Below the pieces are notes generated by a model. The model made no database searches, had not been told where the DNA came from, and was given only the letters and a program-made list of their open reading frames with translations. From the NCBI GenBank assembly GCA_963556495.2, contig OY747702.1:38664180-38728179 (forward strand): a DNA stretch of 64,000 nucleotides, read 5' to 3'. The DNA comes from Valencia hispanica. Taxonomy: Eukaryota; Chordata; Actinopteri; Cyprinodontiformes; Valenciidae. The position numbers and the translations under genes are program-made. The first letter of the stretch is position 1, and every line of letters begins with the position of its first letter. Positions 10,030 through 22,131 of this stretch are shown piece after piece.

Positions 10030-13000
10030 ATTTTTGGTGAGTTTTCTGCCTCGGACGGACGAACTGATGATAGGAAGTTGATATAGAAACCCCAGGTTTT
10101 TGGTTTGTAAAGCAACAATATGAATCAAGATACTACTTTACAGCATAAACACTTCCTTGCTTACAGTCGGTTTGATTAAAGGTGAAAATCTTTCTTTCCA
10201 TTCTGCGATCAATCCGATTTTTGGCCTCAATTTAGACTGTAGGTATATAAGCTAAATATATAAAAAAATATATTCACAAATTTAACAGATATATTTGCGA
10301 ATGGTGGGCCATCATTAAATCATATGGAAAAAGAATGGTGTGTCACTCAAATTAGTATGTGCAAGAAGGCAGACGAGTGATTACTTTCGGCAATATACAT
10401 TACCTTGGTTGCAATGTGTGGATATTTAAGCTACTGTTGCCTTTCTTTCATCTTGAATCCATCAATGTATCAACAAGGCATTTTCGTCCATTCTCTGTAA
10501 ATTAGAGAATTGGTTGTGCACAAAAACTAGTAGATTATGTCTGAAATACTAAAACCAGCCTGTCAGGCACCGATAACAATGCAAGTGTCAAAGTCACTTA
10601 GAGTAGATCCCCTTTTATTATCATTCTTATGCTCAGTTTGAAATGCACTGAGTGGCCTGTTAACAAGCAATCAAAGGTGTGTACCTAGTCAAGTGGCTGG
10701 TGTGTGTATTTAACTTTTTTCTTGTTCACATACATAAAGAAAAAAAAGTAACAACATGAATCAAAATGCAAGGTTTTATTTGTTATATTTTTCTATTATA
10801 GTGCAGTGTGTAATAATTTTCTTCTGCTAAATCATCAGGGTAAAATGACCTCTGGTCAAAATAAAAAAAAAGATTCAGCTTCAGATAAAGTTGAAACTTT
10901 GATAGTGGGGTTTAGGTTTGTCTTCAGCTGTAGGGATTCTCCAGCTGCACCAGAACATATTTCACTGAGCCCTGTCCTGACTCACAACACATGATTCTCA
11001 AGTCTGTGCCCATCAGAGACTGCCGGTATCCTACAGGTCATTTTTTTTGCCTTCAGCACTGAAACACAGTTTTCTCTGCGGACCCACCGCTGGCTGCACA
11101 CAAGCTGCATCCGAAATGTCTTCTTACGTTCAAGAAACATCTTGAAGTTTCTAACCAGTTCAGAGAGATTCCCAGTCAAACCCTGAGAGTGAACGTGGAG
11201 CCTTTTTGAACTGTCAGTGATTGTAAGAAACATGCTGATCTCAAAACATTTAAATTGTTCTCTTATCCACATGTTGTATCTTTTTAAGTAATGGATAGCA
11301 TGTTGTCACTTTATGATTGTGATAGCAACATACCCCAGAATGTACTCCTGATTTTGAGGTGTCAACATGCTAGTGACAGAATTAACATGCTAATGTGACA
11401 GTTTTAACATGCTAATGTTTGTGTGCTAGGTTGGCACAACCCAAACTGTGATATAATTATTAGTATACAACATCAGTAGTTCTTTTACAGTATTATAAGA
11501 CACTTTTCAAATTAATTAAAAAACCAAAATTTAGAACATGAGCAGAACTTTTCAGTTTTAAAACTCAAAATAACTAACTTTGGTCATTCCTGTCAGCATG
11601 ATCAGTTTGTCAGTTTAATATAATCTCTTTTTGCTGTACAAACTCTAATTTTAACATACCAGACCTCAAATTAATAGTGAACCACATTATGCATGGAAGA
11701 TTGTGTAATCTTAGCTTTGATTAATCAGGATTTCAGAAAAAAAAACCACATAAACTGTTGCAATATTCTTCCAGGAACTTCAGGTCATGTTTTAAAAAAA
11801 TAACAGTGATTATTGCACCTTTGAACATTTAAAATGACAGGAAAACCTGCCAAAGTAAAGGAAATAAATGCAGCATTTGTGTCTGCAGTGGTGGATGATT
11901 ATGTGAGGCTTTACACAAGTGTGGGTGTGTTTGTGTCATTGTGTGTCTGAGACGTGCGATTTTTCTCTTATTGACTCAATCAATCACATGGTGGTGTGAT
12001 AACAGAAGCATTGTGTGTGCGCGGACCTGTTCAAGTGGTGATTGACTTTAATTACTAACAGTGATGTGAGGAGCACAATAATGTTCCCTCAGTCCCTCTG
12101 CTGCTGCCGCTTTTTCTTCTCCTCACATCCTCCATTTATATAACTGCACACAGCCCCACTGTGAGTGTGTGTTTGTGTGCTACGGGCGGTGATGTAACTC
12201 TGAACAGAGTAAGAAAACGGCTGTCCTCCTCTTTGTCATCTTTTTTTTTTGTCAGACTTTATGTTAAAACCACCGACCTGTGATTTTACCCAAGGAGCAG
12301 GGAGCTTCCTGATTGGATAGTTGAACTAAACTAAAAAGAACAAAGGACTCAAACTAAACAGCTTCAGTATTGATCATGTGCAGAGCATAGGGTGCTGGAA
12401 AAAAATTAATATTTTGCTGTGTCTTATGAGACAATAAAGAAATAACTGTACTTAATGATTTACTATAATTGTATTACAGGGTTTGACTTCACTTAATTGC
12501 CTTTGATTCAGTGTGATATTTTCATTTGATTATTTTGGAAATGATACTGAAACGCAGCAGATGGCATCAACAAAAAGAAAGGATTCTTTATTCTGTTTGA
12601 CTAGGCACTCATCCTCAAGTAATACATTTCCAGCGCTTTTTTAGAAATGGTTTCCTTCTCAGAACAAGTCCTTTTGGTTGAGGGTTTCAAATCTCCTGTG
12701 CAGTCTTTCTGCTGATCAGACATTATTGTTCTAACCTAAAACAGGGTTTTTTGGGTCATTTGATTAGATTTAAGATGGAATCTTTTATTATATGACCAGC
12801 AACAACAGAAGGATGGAAGCTGTTTTCACACAGTGGTTGTCACATTTCTAACTCCCAATAAAATGCAAACTCAAGGGGCATGAATACTTTTACAAAGCTG
12901 CATTCATATGTCTTTTGAGTAACATGATCATGCTTTTTTTGAATATGTAATTTATTGCTGTGTGAAAGATCTTTCTTTGCATAGTTTAGCCACTAAAAAG

Positions 13001-13584
13001 TTTTCCCTCATATTTTCAAATTGTGTAGCTTTTAAGTCAGTTGTTGATTCTTATTGTTTGAATACACTACCATTGTAACTCGTTATGTTGTCTTATCACT
13101 TTCCACTGTTTAATGATATCTTGATCAGCTGCATTGACCCTCCCAGGCATGGATAAAGCTCTCTAGATGTTTTTGTTTGAATTTTACAAAAAGCATTTCT
13201 TTCTTTTGACTCCTGCGGTGACTGTGGATCGCTAATGACACATTGTGAGTGGTAAATGCTGTGAGCTTTGTATAAAAAGAGCGTAGCCCTTATTATGATG
13301 CATTAGCCTTTTGTTGGTAGGTTACTCCTTACCAACCTTGATTAACTAAGTCTTTGTTGTCTGTGGTTATTTTGTGCTTTAAGGTTGGGGGCTTCTATAG
13401 TTTGCAAATTTACCAGCCCCTTGTAGTTGCATTAAGGTTAAGAACAAATTCCCATATTTTGTGTTTCTCTGTAGGCCTACTTGTACTGTATTTGTAATGG
13501 CCACCTTCTGTGTTTTCCCAAGCACCTTGTATAAACATTTCAATAAGGAAAACTGACACAAAATCTAATTTGAATGGCTTAATT
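10030..13584. other. Mostly unique non-coding sequence
   Basis: No credible gene. Short frames (10806-10994, 10982-11272, 13379-13561) have no domains. The block around 11870-12260 is less AT-rich and higher in complexity, with many TGTG runs, and could be conserved non-coding sequence. At about 12830-12895 there is a weak match to the 3' end of the Tc1 family at 54441-54905 (CCCAATAAAATGCAAAC, GCATGAATACTTTTACAAAG). Confidence 0.5.
11364..11417 (+). repeat. Short tandem AACATGCTAATG motif
   Basis: Three copies of AACATGCTA(A/G)TG start at 11364, 11384 and 11406, spaced 20-22 bp. This looks like a small degenerate minisatellite. Confidence 0.6.
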
Positions 13585-14029
13585 CAGGGGCTCCCAAACT
13601 ATTTCTACTGCCCCCCCCCCCCCCCTTTGGTTTATAAGAAAATGTTTAAGCCCACCCCCACCCACCCCACACCCCATACCTTCCATTGTAATCACTTTCA
13701 GTATACTTTCCTTTTGTTCCTGAGCACATCCAGCGTATCCAACATGGCTTTCAAAGCTTTAAATTTTTACATTTTTTTATAATATCTGTGCACAAGTGCC
13801 TTAAAGGAACTGCGGGAGTAAAGAATCAACTAATGTAAAGGATTGTCTTGCAACACTGAGGCCTTCAATCATATTTTTTTCTGTACCTGGTGTGAGCCTG
13901 CTGTGATGTCACTTTATCTGCCAGGTGGAGGTGTGTGTTTGTGCCCTGCATCAAGGGATTTGATTCATTGAACATTGGTTTCAGGAAAAACAAATCACTG
14001 TATGCAAGTTTTATAAAAAAACTTTACAG

Positions 14030-14520
14030 TAGAATTTGTGGGCACGATCGCTGCACTCTTCCTTGAAAAAGATGCGGATATCATCTCGAAGTTCAAAGAA
14101 CCTGGACAGCACCTTCCCACCTGACAGTCATCAGGACTCACTGCGACACAGAACAGCTGTCTGGTCGGAGCCCATTTCCTCGCACAGAACCGCAAAAATC
14201 CTTTGACAGGTCGTGATTTGAAGTAGTTGACTGTGCCGAAGACATTAACCATTACATAATTTAGTTCTGGACTCAGGTGTTTAGACCCCGCATATGGGGG
14301 GAGATGCGCTTGATGCACCCCTCTGCACCCTGTCTGTGCAGAGCCCTTCAAAGTCCCTACATGTAAAAGGACATGTCATTAATGGATCTACCAAAGAATT
14401 AGCCAACTATTTTCCATATTAGAGGGGGGTTGTCTCCAGTGTGTCAGCTGAGAGCGGATTCAGCCTCCAGAACATCTAAAACCCCATGAGAAGTCATCTG
14501 TTTCAGTGTTTATATGTAGC
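14030..14520 (+). pseudogene. hAT transposase remnant, copy 1
   Basis: The clearest coding trace is the C-terminal hAT dimerisation block at about 14430-14495, reading VSAESGFSLQNI and then RSHL, where a stop interrupts. Upstream, the sequence equals the degenerate coding region of copy 2 (GCACGATCGCTGC, then CAGCACCTTCCCACC), but it has stops in all frames. The family assignment rests on this C-terminal motif plus the 8-bp duplication. No catalytic residues can be placed. Confidence 0.6.
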
Positions 14521-14556
14521 CTAGTTCTCTGTTCAGCTTGTCCGAACTGAATATTA

Positions 14557-16143
14557 CAGGTCCTTCTCAAAAAAATTTGCTTAATGTGATAAAGTTCATT
14601 CTTTTCCATAATGTAATGATAAAAATTAAACTTTCATATATTTTAGATTCATTGCACACCAACTGAAATATTTCAGGTCTTTTATTGTTTTAAAACTGAT
14701 GATTTTGGCATATAGCTCATGAAAACCCAAAATTCCTATCTCAAAAAATTTGCATATCATGAAAAGGTTCTCTAATTGAGCTATTAACCTAATCATCTGA
14801 ATCAACTAATTAACTCTAAACACCTGCAAAAGATTCCTGAGGCTTTTAAAAACTCCCAGCCTGGTTCATTACTCAAAACCGCAATCATGGGTAAAACTGC
14901 CGACCTGACTGCTGCCCAGAAGGCCATCATTGACACCCTCAAGCAAGAGGGTAAGACACAGAAAGACATTTCTGAACGAATAGGCTGTTCCCAGAGTGCT
15001 GTATCAAGGCACCTCAGTGGGAAGTCTGTGGGAAGGAAAAAGTGTGGCAGAAAACGCTGCACAACGAGAAGATGTGACCGGACCCTGAGGAAGAATGTGG
15101 AGAAGGACCAATTCCAGACCTTGGGGGACCTGCGGAAGCAGTGGACTGAGTCTGGAGTATAAACATCCAGAGCCACCGTGCACAGGCGTGTGCAGGAAAT
15201 GGGCTACAAGCCACTTTTGAACCAGAAACAGCTGCAGTAGCCCCTGACCTGGGCTACAGAGAAGCAGCACTGGACTGTTGCTCAGTGGTCCAAAGTACTT
15301 TTTTCGGATGAAAGCAAATTTTGCATGTCATTCGGAAATCAAGGTGCCAGAGTCTGGAGGAAGACTGGGGAGAAATGCCAAAATGCCTGAAGTCCAGTGT
15401 CAAGTACCCACAGTCAGTGATGGTCTGGGGTGCCATGTCAGCTGCTGGTGTTGGTCCACTGTGTTATATCAAGGGCAGGGTCAATGCAGCTAGCTATCAG
15501 GAGATTTTGGAGCACTTCATGCTTCCATCTGCTGAAAAGCTTTATGGAGATGAAGATTTCATTTTTCAGCACGACCTGGCACGTGCTCACAGTGCCAAAA
15601 CCAATGGTAAATGGTTTACTGACCATGGTATTACTGTGCTCAATTGGCCTGCCAACTCTCCTGACCTGAACCCCATAGAGAATCTGTGGGAAATTGTGAA
15701 GAGGAAGTTGAGAGACGCAAGACCCAACACTCTGGATGAGCTTAAGGCCGCTATCGAAGCATTCTGGGCCTCCATAACACCTCAGCAGTGCCACAGGCTG
15801 ATTGCCTCCATGCCACGCCGCATTGAAGGAGTCATTTCTGCAAAAGGATTCCCGACCAAGTATTGAGTGCATAACTGAACATAATTATTTGAAGGTTGAC
15901 TTTTTTTATATTAAAAACACTTTTCTTTTATTGGTCGGATGAAATATGCTAATTTTTTTAGATAGGAATTTTGGGTTTTCATGAGCTGTATGCCAAAATC
16001 AGCAGTTTTAAAACAATAAAAGACCTGAAATATTTCAGTTGGTGTGCAATGAATCTAAAATATATGAAAGTTTAATTTTTATAATTACATTATGGAAAAG
16101 AATGAACTTTATCACAATATGCTACATTTTTGAGAAGTACCTA
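14557..16143 (+). mobile_element. Tc1-type transposon, family 1, complete but dead
   Basis: The 1587-bp element is flanked by TA (14555-14556 and 16144-16145). Terminal inverted repeats are about 200 bp long: the left starts CAGGTCCTTCTCAAAAAA and the right ends TTTTTGAGAAGTACCTA. The TCAAAAAATTTGC motif recurs at the inner end of the left repeat (about 14742), the inverted/direct repeat layout typical of Tc1 elements. It sits inside hAT copy 1. The related hAT copy 2 has a single TA at the equivalent place (near 57249), an empty-site control. A 5' fragment of the same family lies at 41240-41784 on the minus strand. Confidence 0.92.
14887..15866 (+). pseudogene. Tc1 DD34E transposase, interrupted
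   Basis: ATG at 14887 opens the paired-type DNA-binding region (QKAIIDTLKQEGKTQKDI, CSQSAVSRHLSGKSVGRKK). The first frame stops at 15160-15162 (TAA after TESGV), and a second stop (TAG) follows at about 15238. Reading on gives FSDESKF with the first catalytic Asp (15307-15309). A single-base frameshift before about 15390 moves reading to the frame 15321-15866, which holds FQHDLARAHSAK (second Asp, 15573-15575) and SPDLNPIENLW (Glu, 15678-15680). Thirty-four residues separate the second Asp from the Glu, so it is a DD34E enzyme. All three catalytic residues survive, but two stops and a frameshift kill it. Confidence 0.92.
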
Positions 16144-16665
16144 TATTTCAAATGAGAAAAACAATTACATTGAATATGTTATAATTTTAAAAATTGACTT
16201 GTAAAAATCGATTATGGAATTTTTTTATTAATTGTTTTTACCCAGAAAAAATATCTATCGCGACCTCTGGTATTACCGGACAGAGGAATGACTGGTGGTG
16301 TGCATGCTGCTGTTGTCAGTTATTGTTGGAATCGTCAATAGTAGGCTACAGTATGATATCCACTATAATTGTGTGAGGCTTTTTACACTTTGCCACTTGG
16401 TTCCGAACATTTTTTGAGCTCAGTTGAACATTTGCAGGTGTTTGGTGTGGATGGATGGCTTGGAAGGAAGTTCGTTTAGTGATGTTTGATGATGTTTTAT
16501 GTTCTTCTTTGCGTTTACGTGGGAGTTTATGTGGGAGCCTCGTTAAAAACCTGTCCATTATGCTAGCAGTGTCCAAGCATTTATTTTATCCATTCGTACC
16601 GCGCCCCCCTGCAGTGATACTGCACCCCTCTCCTGGGGTTAATCTTTGGGAACCCAGGCTCAATC

Positions 16666-18057
16666 TAAGGTTTAAAGAGTCAATCTTGCTCAAAACAATC
16701 CTGATTATGACAATGGAGATGTTTACATCCTGAATGAGCTGTGACTTTTTACAATCATTTCTGTAAGTTCAGCTTCTCTTGGTGTGATGTTTGAAGTCTG
16801 GATATGACTGGAGCTCATGAGGCAATCAACATCAGTTGTAGGAAACGCAACTGGTCCAGTGGACAGTGTGTTAGTGTGCGTGTTAAAAGCAGCTGTTAGC
16901 TTGTGCATCGCTGCATGTTGGGCGGCTCACTAATCAGTCAGTGTTAGCGACAACACCGCCGGTTAAATATGCATGCAGGAGCAGCATTGCAGCATCTTTA
17001 ATTAAACGATAGTAATCCTCCTGTTATTCCTGTATGAATTGTTCATGATCATTCTGCTGCCAATTAACACTGAGCGTTGACAAGTCTGTGAGCTTCTCCA
17101 GTGGTAACTTTTATTTTTCATGAAGAAAAACAACCTTGTGACTTCAGTGCGCTGCAGGAGGATTCGTGAGAGAGGAAGCGGCAGATGTAGAGCCAGCCTG
17201 ACAGCAGGAAGCATCGCAGCACCTTTGCTGCTTCACACCTTTTAGCTTTTACACCTGAACTCCTTTAATGAACATCCGCATCATTTCTGGATCTGATTTG
17301 ACACCAATCAGGTCACACAGTGGGGAAAGTTGTCTGTTATAATCACATGAAAAGTATCTTTACTTATGTAGGAATTTATGAAGTCAAAGTACAAAGAGAG
17401 CACACTCTTTCACTGCCAGGGTATTATGTTTTTAGGTTTGAATAAAAATGATTCTCTGATCTCTCATAGGCAAAATAAGCACAATTAAAATGTTTTACCT
17501 AATTTTCTTTTGTCTTTTTAATGTCTACTCATTTATTTGCCAAAAGGTTTTCACTTCCTTTATATGTCATAATATATCTAAATTTCTAAAGCTGAGAGAC
17601 AATTATCTCTCTGTTAGAAATATGTTGCTCTCCACTGTAATTCTAGCTGGCTCAAGCAATTTCTTTTAGTTGAAAAGAGGATTCAATCTACAAAACGTAA
17701 GTTTAGCTCAGCGGGAGCTGTGGTTAAGTCGTGCTGATTGGTTGTAATTCAGAGAGAAACGAGCAGACGTCGCCAAACAACCAGCTTTGTAAAAATAAGA
17801 AGAGTTGCTGGCGAAGCAGTTTTTACCAACAGCAAACAGAAACGCAGCAACAAGGCCTGCTTATTCTGTCAATCTCTTGTTATTTCTGCTGTTCTGGGCG
17901 CTTTTTTGAGCTGATTAGTGACGTTGAAACAGTAGTGATATGCAGATGTCTTTAGCTGAATCCTTAAAGGGCCAATTGTATATGGAGACCGAGAGGAGCG
18001 GGCCAACAGATTACCCCGTCAGAAAAAGATCTGGTTAAATTACCCTGAAGTTTGATA
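16666..18057. other. Unique non-coding sequence
   Basis: No gene or clear repeat. The part 16900-17260 has higher GC and complexity. The short frames 16723-16908, 17002-17214 and 17731-17955 lack domains. Confidence 0.5.
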
Positions 18058-18290
18058 AGATGAATAAGGCCTGTACTACGAACCAGGACCAGCTTAGCAA
18101 GCTAACTTGATGTTCTGTTTGGGATTTTCAATAGCAGAAAGCTGTATCTCCTCTGTTACCACCATTAGAACGTGGTTTGGAACAAGCTAGGTTTCCAGAT
18201 TAATGCCATGGAAAAAATAACAATATAAAAGATCGTGGTGGTGCATTACCAGCCGTTTTTCATCTCCCCCTCACTGACTTGCTGTCATGT
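18058..18290 (+). repeat. Possible MITE end (GGCCTGTACTACGAA type)
   Basis: The start GGCCTGTACTACGAACCAGG matches the terminal style of a common fish MITE. The matching right end was not found, and the inner part is strongly diverged. Confidence 0.35.
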
Positions 18291-18394
18291 CTTTCAGTAC
18301 TTTAACAACAAAATTTTTGAGGGATACCTTTAATTGCCAAAATTATTTTTTCTCCTGCCGTTAGACACAGGTGAACTTGAGATCCATCCAATTT

Positions 18395-18640
18395 CTAATT
18401 CAATGGGGTAATTATGATGTTGGCTCACCATTTGCAGCTATAACAGATTCTGGGAAGGATTTCTACAAGATTGAGGAGTGTCTTTATGGGAACTCTGATC
18501 ATTCTCCCACAAGTGTACAGTACTTTTAAGGTCAGACACTGATGCTGGACAAGAAGGCCTGGCTCATCATCTCTGCTCTAATCAGATAGGGGTTCTATCT
18601 GATTGAGGTAAGGATTCTGTGCAGACCAGTCAAGTTCTTC
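18395..18640 (-). repeat. Tc1/mariner-type fragment, antisense, diverged
   Basis: Runs such as TTTGCAGCTATAACAG, GACACTGATGCTGGACAAGA and CAGACCAGTCAAGTTCTTCC occur in the order expected for a widespread fish Tc1-type element read from its transposase 3' side. No transposase motif survives in a usable frame. The region 18640-18960 may contain more of it, but I could not follow it. Confidence 0.5.
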
Positions 18641-18959
18641 CACACCATAAATCCATTTCCCCTCCTGGAAAAACTGGCAGTATTTCTAAATGTTTTCCAC
18701 TTAATATTCTTTCTTTTAGTTGAATGTTTGTCTTCCATTGGTTGGGAAATAGCATTATACTCTTTCCCAAATTAATGGGCAGCAACAGTAGCTTCTCTGT
18801 TTTCTGTGCTGATGCATTTCCACCTTCACATTGAGTAAGCATACATCTTTATACTCCAGAGCAACAAAGCCCCCAAACTCTAACTTTTTATATAGATGGG
18901 TACAATAATGATGATTAGGTAATCAAGTGCATTTGATTAAAAGTGCCATGGTCTTAGTA

Positions 18960-20499
18960 GAACACCTTTTTGTGATCCTGCAGTGAATCAAGAAAGGAAA
19001 AACCTACATTTTAAAAATTACCTGCGATTCAAAGCAGCTATGGAAAGTGAAACATTTTTTTAAACAATTATTTCCTATTTTAGCCAAGGAAGTGTTAACA
19101 AGGTTATTCTGAATACAGAACCAAATGCAGAAATGTTGTACTTAAGTGGGTTAGTTTTAGTAAATTGGCTAGCAGTCTACACATGCTTGTTCAGAGAAAA
19201 ATAACTGCAGGATTGAACTGTGCTTCCAACCATCTGCCAACATCTGATGAAGCTAGTCACGTATGAAAAACCCACCATAGCTCCATCACACCGTTTTAAC
19301 CAATGACAACAACCAGAAGAGTCATGGCTTTTCCATGCAGGGTTGAAAGTTTTCTCATTTCAATAATATTCCACATATTTCCTCCTGCAGTGTTTACTAA
19401 TTAGCAGCTGATTCTTCTTCTCCTCGCCTGCTGTATGAGGCGGTTTGAGTTTCACCACATCAAGGCGTCTGCTCCAACTTCTGAGCAGAAATTGGACTTG
19501 TTATTGGACTCACCTACAGCTATTAATTAGAGCTCCTTTTCTTTAATTTCTGCAATTATTCCCCACCTGCAGCTCTTGTGTCAGTCCCAGCTGGATGAAG
19601 AGAGAATCTCTCTGAATACGTTTTTTTTCCTGTTTAGGAATTAAAAAAGGGAAAATCTCTGATCTGAGAAAAGAGCAGGTGTCACTAATAGCATTAATGA
19701 TCTGTTCCTTGTAGACAAAAGTCTTAGACATCACATTCATCTCTTTTCGTCTTTTTGAATACAGAAGATGAAAACTGTCTTATCGTCTTTAGTCAGCCTT
19801 TTACGCTTGTTGTGAAGTCGTCGTGCCATCACCTGCTCCGGCAGTGCCAAATAATCGACTTCCACCGTCCTCCTGTTTATCCACTTTAATCTGCCGGCTC
19901 ACATGAATCGATGCTAATGTGCTCTATGAAATGTTCACTCACTGCCACTGCTGCTCTTCCTGATTAAATATTGACAGAAGAACATCATGCTTTGGTGGCT
20001 TTCTAAATATATCGATCTCACCTGAGTTGTGTACCTGGATCAGACCGACTCCTTATCAGAGTGGCACCAGCAGGAAAAAGAATTGCGGATTCTAACTTTA
20101 CAAGATACTGTGCTCCTTACTTAATTTATGTTTGGGTCAGACTACATTTTACCATGACGAGAACTTAGTTAAACTTAAAGATCAAGTTTAATTACAGTTC
20201 TGGTGAAAGCTTAACATTTGCTCCTGGGTATAAAAGTAATTTGTATTCAACATTTGTATGGATTTGTTTTAACCATTCTTTTCCAGGGGGTGGGTATATA
20301 TATAACAAACAATTGGAATGATTTTTAATTAAAAAGAATGAGGTGCAAATTAGTATATATTGTGGGGTTTCTATAATCTACACATGGTCAAATTTATACA
20401 TACAGACTGCAATATGCTCATACCTTCACCAACATATTTAAATAAGCGTTGCTGGAGGTTCTGGAATGTCTTATTTTAGCAAGGACTATTCACTTTTTG
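18960..20499. other. Unique non-coding sequence
   Basis: No gene seen. The portion 19380-20000 is more GC-rich and lacks repeat hallmarks, so it is a candidate for conserved non-coding sequence. The only frame of note (19543-19740, minus) has no domain. Confidence 0.5.
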
Positions 20500-20696
20500 G
20501 GTAACACTTTACAATAAGGGTCACACAATTTGCTTACCTACTGATGAACTAGTGAGGAACAAATCAGGCAATAATAGATCCTTAATGATTGCCTAAACTT
20601 CACACCCACATTGGATTTATTAGCTAAAGATTCCTGAATGATTACTTAATGGTTGGTCAGTCATAAATACCTAATCAGAAACTAACAAATCATCAA
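20500..20696 (+). repeat. Left inverted arm, outer part
   Basis: Reverse-complementary to about 24445-24640 with moderate divergence: the two arms share TGATTACTTAATGGTTG-type runs and a CACACCCACATTGGATTTAT run that is CACACCCCACATCGGATTTA in the other arm. The inner part of this arm resumes at about 21827 after the LINE insertion. Confidence 0.7.
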
Positions 20697-21826
20697 TAAT
20701 AATAATAATCCATTATATTTGAAGCGCCTTTCTGAACCCTCAAGGACACTGTACAACACAATAAATAGATATACTTAAAAACAGCAAAAACACAATAATA
20801 TCAACAAATGGACACATTTGGACATAAAATCAAAGTGAGAAGGCAGTTATAAACAGGTATTTTTTGAGCCTGGATTTGAATAAAGAGAGAGAGTCAATAC
20901 TACAGATGAAAAGGGGGTATGGAGAGCTGAACAGACGAGGAGGACCGGAGAGAGCGAAAGGGGGTGTAAACATGGATGATTTGAGAAAGGTAGGGAGGAG
21001 CCAGGGTATGGCGAGATTTGAAGGTATAAAGAAGGAGTTTGAATTGGATTCTGAATTTGATTGGCAACCAATGGAGCTTCTGAAGAATGAGGGTGATATG
21101 GTAAGAGTGTGGGGTTCTGGAAATGATGTGGGCTGCAGAATTTTGGACCACTTGAAGTTTATTGAGGGTTTTATGTGGAAGACCAAAAAGGAGAGAATTA
21201 CAATAATCGAGACGGGAGGTGACCAGACTGTGAACAAGGATGGAGGTGGAGTGGGCGAAGACAATTTATGTTGCATAAATGAAAATAAGCAGATTGAGTA
21301 ATATTAGTGATGTGAGCTTCAAATGTTAATGAGCTGTTAAGGATGACACTCAGACTCTTTACCTGATGGGACGGGGTGACAGAAGATGAGTCGATGGACA
21401 GAGTGAAATTTGGAGCTTTAGAAAGAGCAGATTTGGAGCCAACAAGGAGTAATTCTGTTTTATCACTATTGAGTTTAAGAGAGTTTAAAGTAAAGCAGTT
21501 TTTGATTTCAGACATACAGGAGGTAAGGGAGGAGAGTGGAAGAGAGACCTCGGGTTTACTAGACAAATAGAGCTGGGTGTCATCTGGGAAGCAATGAAAG
21601 TTAAAATTAAATTTACGGAGAATATTGCCAATGAAAAGAAGAGTAGGGGACCAAGGACAAAACCCTGAGGTAACCAGAAAGAAACAGGCGAGGGCTGGGA
21701 TTTAAAGGATTTGAGTTGGATGAACTGTGTGCGACCTGACAGGTAGGATTGAAACCAGTGGAGGGGGGTGGAGGTGATGCAGAGGCCGGAAAGCCTATGG
21801 AGGAGGATGGTATGTGATATGGTTTA
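20697..21826 (-). mobile_element. L2-like LINE, 5'-truncated, with (ATT)n tail
   Basis: The minus-strand 3' end has an (ATT)n tail at 20697-20712, preceded by a GAAAGGCGCTTCAAATATAA-type end. This is the tail style of another fish L2-like family. Coding sequence lies upstream, and the 5' end is cut inside the RT near 21826. The host arm of the fold-back element is split at its TCATCAAT site. This family differs from L2 copies A and B, which end in TTGAA repeats. Confidence 0.75.
20830..21700 (-). pseudogene. L2-like reverse transcriptase C-terminal half
   Basis: The active-site region reads FPDDTQLYLS at about 21560-21600, so Tyr-Ala of the usual YADD is Phe-Pro but both Asp residues remain. 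The frame 21566-21198 continues with LNSLKLNSDKTELLLVGSK and a segment equivalent to the palm-to-thumb region. Frame 21151-20900 carries [12 protein letters not shown] and [13 protein letters not shown], the conserved C-terminal block. A final frame (21276-20830) ends near LFKSRLKKYLFI. Two frameshifts break it. Plus-strand frames over the same bases are shadows. Confidence 0.8.
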
Positions 21827-22131
21827 ACGATTCAGTCACTGATTGACCTGCTGATGATTCATCATTTATTCCTTATTGTAGCTATTTTCCAGTGAGGGGG
21901 TCAGATCAGTAAGCTGGACAATGGTAACATAATGCTAAAACCTCCTGTTTCATATTTGCTTTATCTTGTTCAATAGTAGTTCTGCAGGACTAAAGTACCA
22001 TTAACTCATAATGATGCCATAATGCCATAGTGCATTTGTGATTTTAATATTCACCTGAAGTCTAATTTAACTATATAAATAGCATTCATGCATAGAAATG
22101 TCTTTAAAACATTTACCAGCCACTTAAAATA

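Larger units (their letters stand above)
13585..16657 (+). mobile_element. hAT-type element copy 1, with a Tc1 element inside
   Basis: The left end is CAGGGGCTCCCAAACTATTT and the right end TTTGGGAACCCAG, an imperfect terminal inverted repeat of hAT style. It is flanked by GCTTAATT (13577-13584) and GCTCAATC (16658-16665), an 8-bp duplication with two C/T differences. Without the internal Tc1 (14557-16143), the element is about 1.48 kb. It shares nearly its whole length with the copy at 56265-57733. A 16-C run follows the left end at about 13610. Relative to copy 2 it lacks about 115 bp near 14490, inside the dimerisation domain. Confidence 0.8.

Noticed and set aside
14802..15872. Minus-strand frames of up to 144 codons
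   Set aside because: They lie antisense to the Tc1 transposase and show no domain; they are shadows of its codon pattern.
20864..21301. Plus-strand ORF of 145 codons rich in Glu/Gly
   Set aside because: It is antisense to the L2-like RT fragment, which has clear RT motifs on the minus strand.
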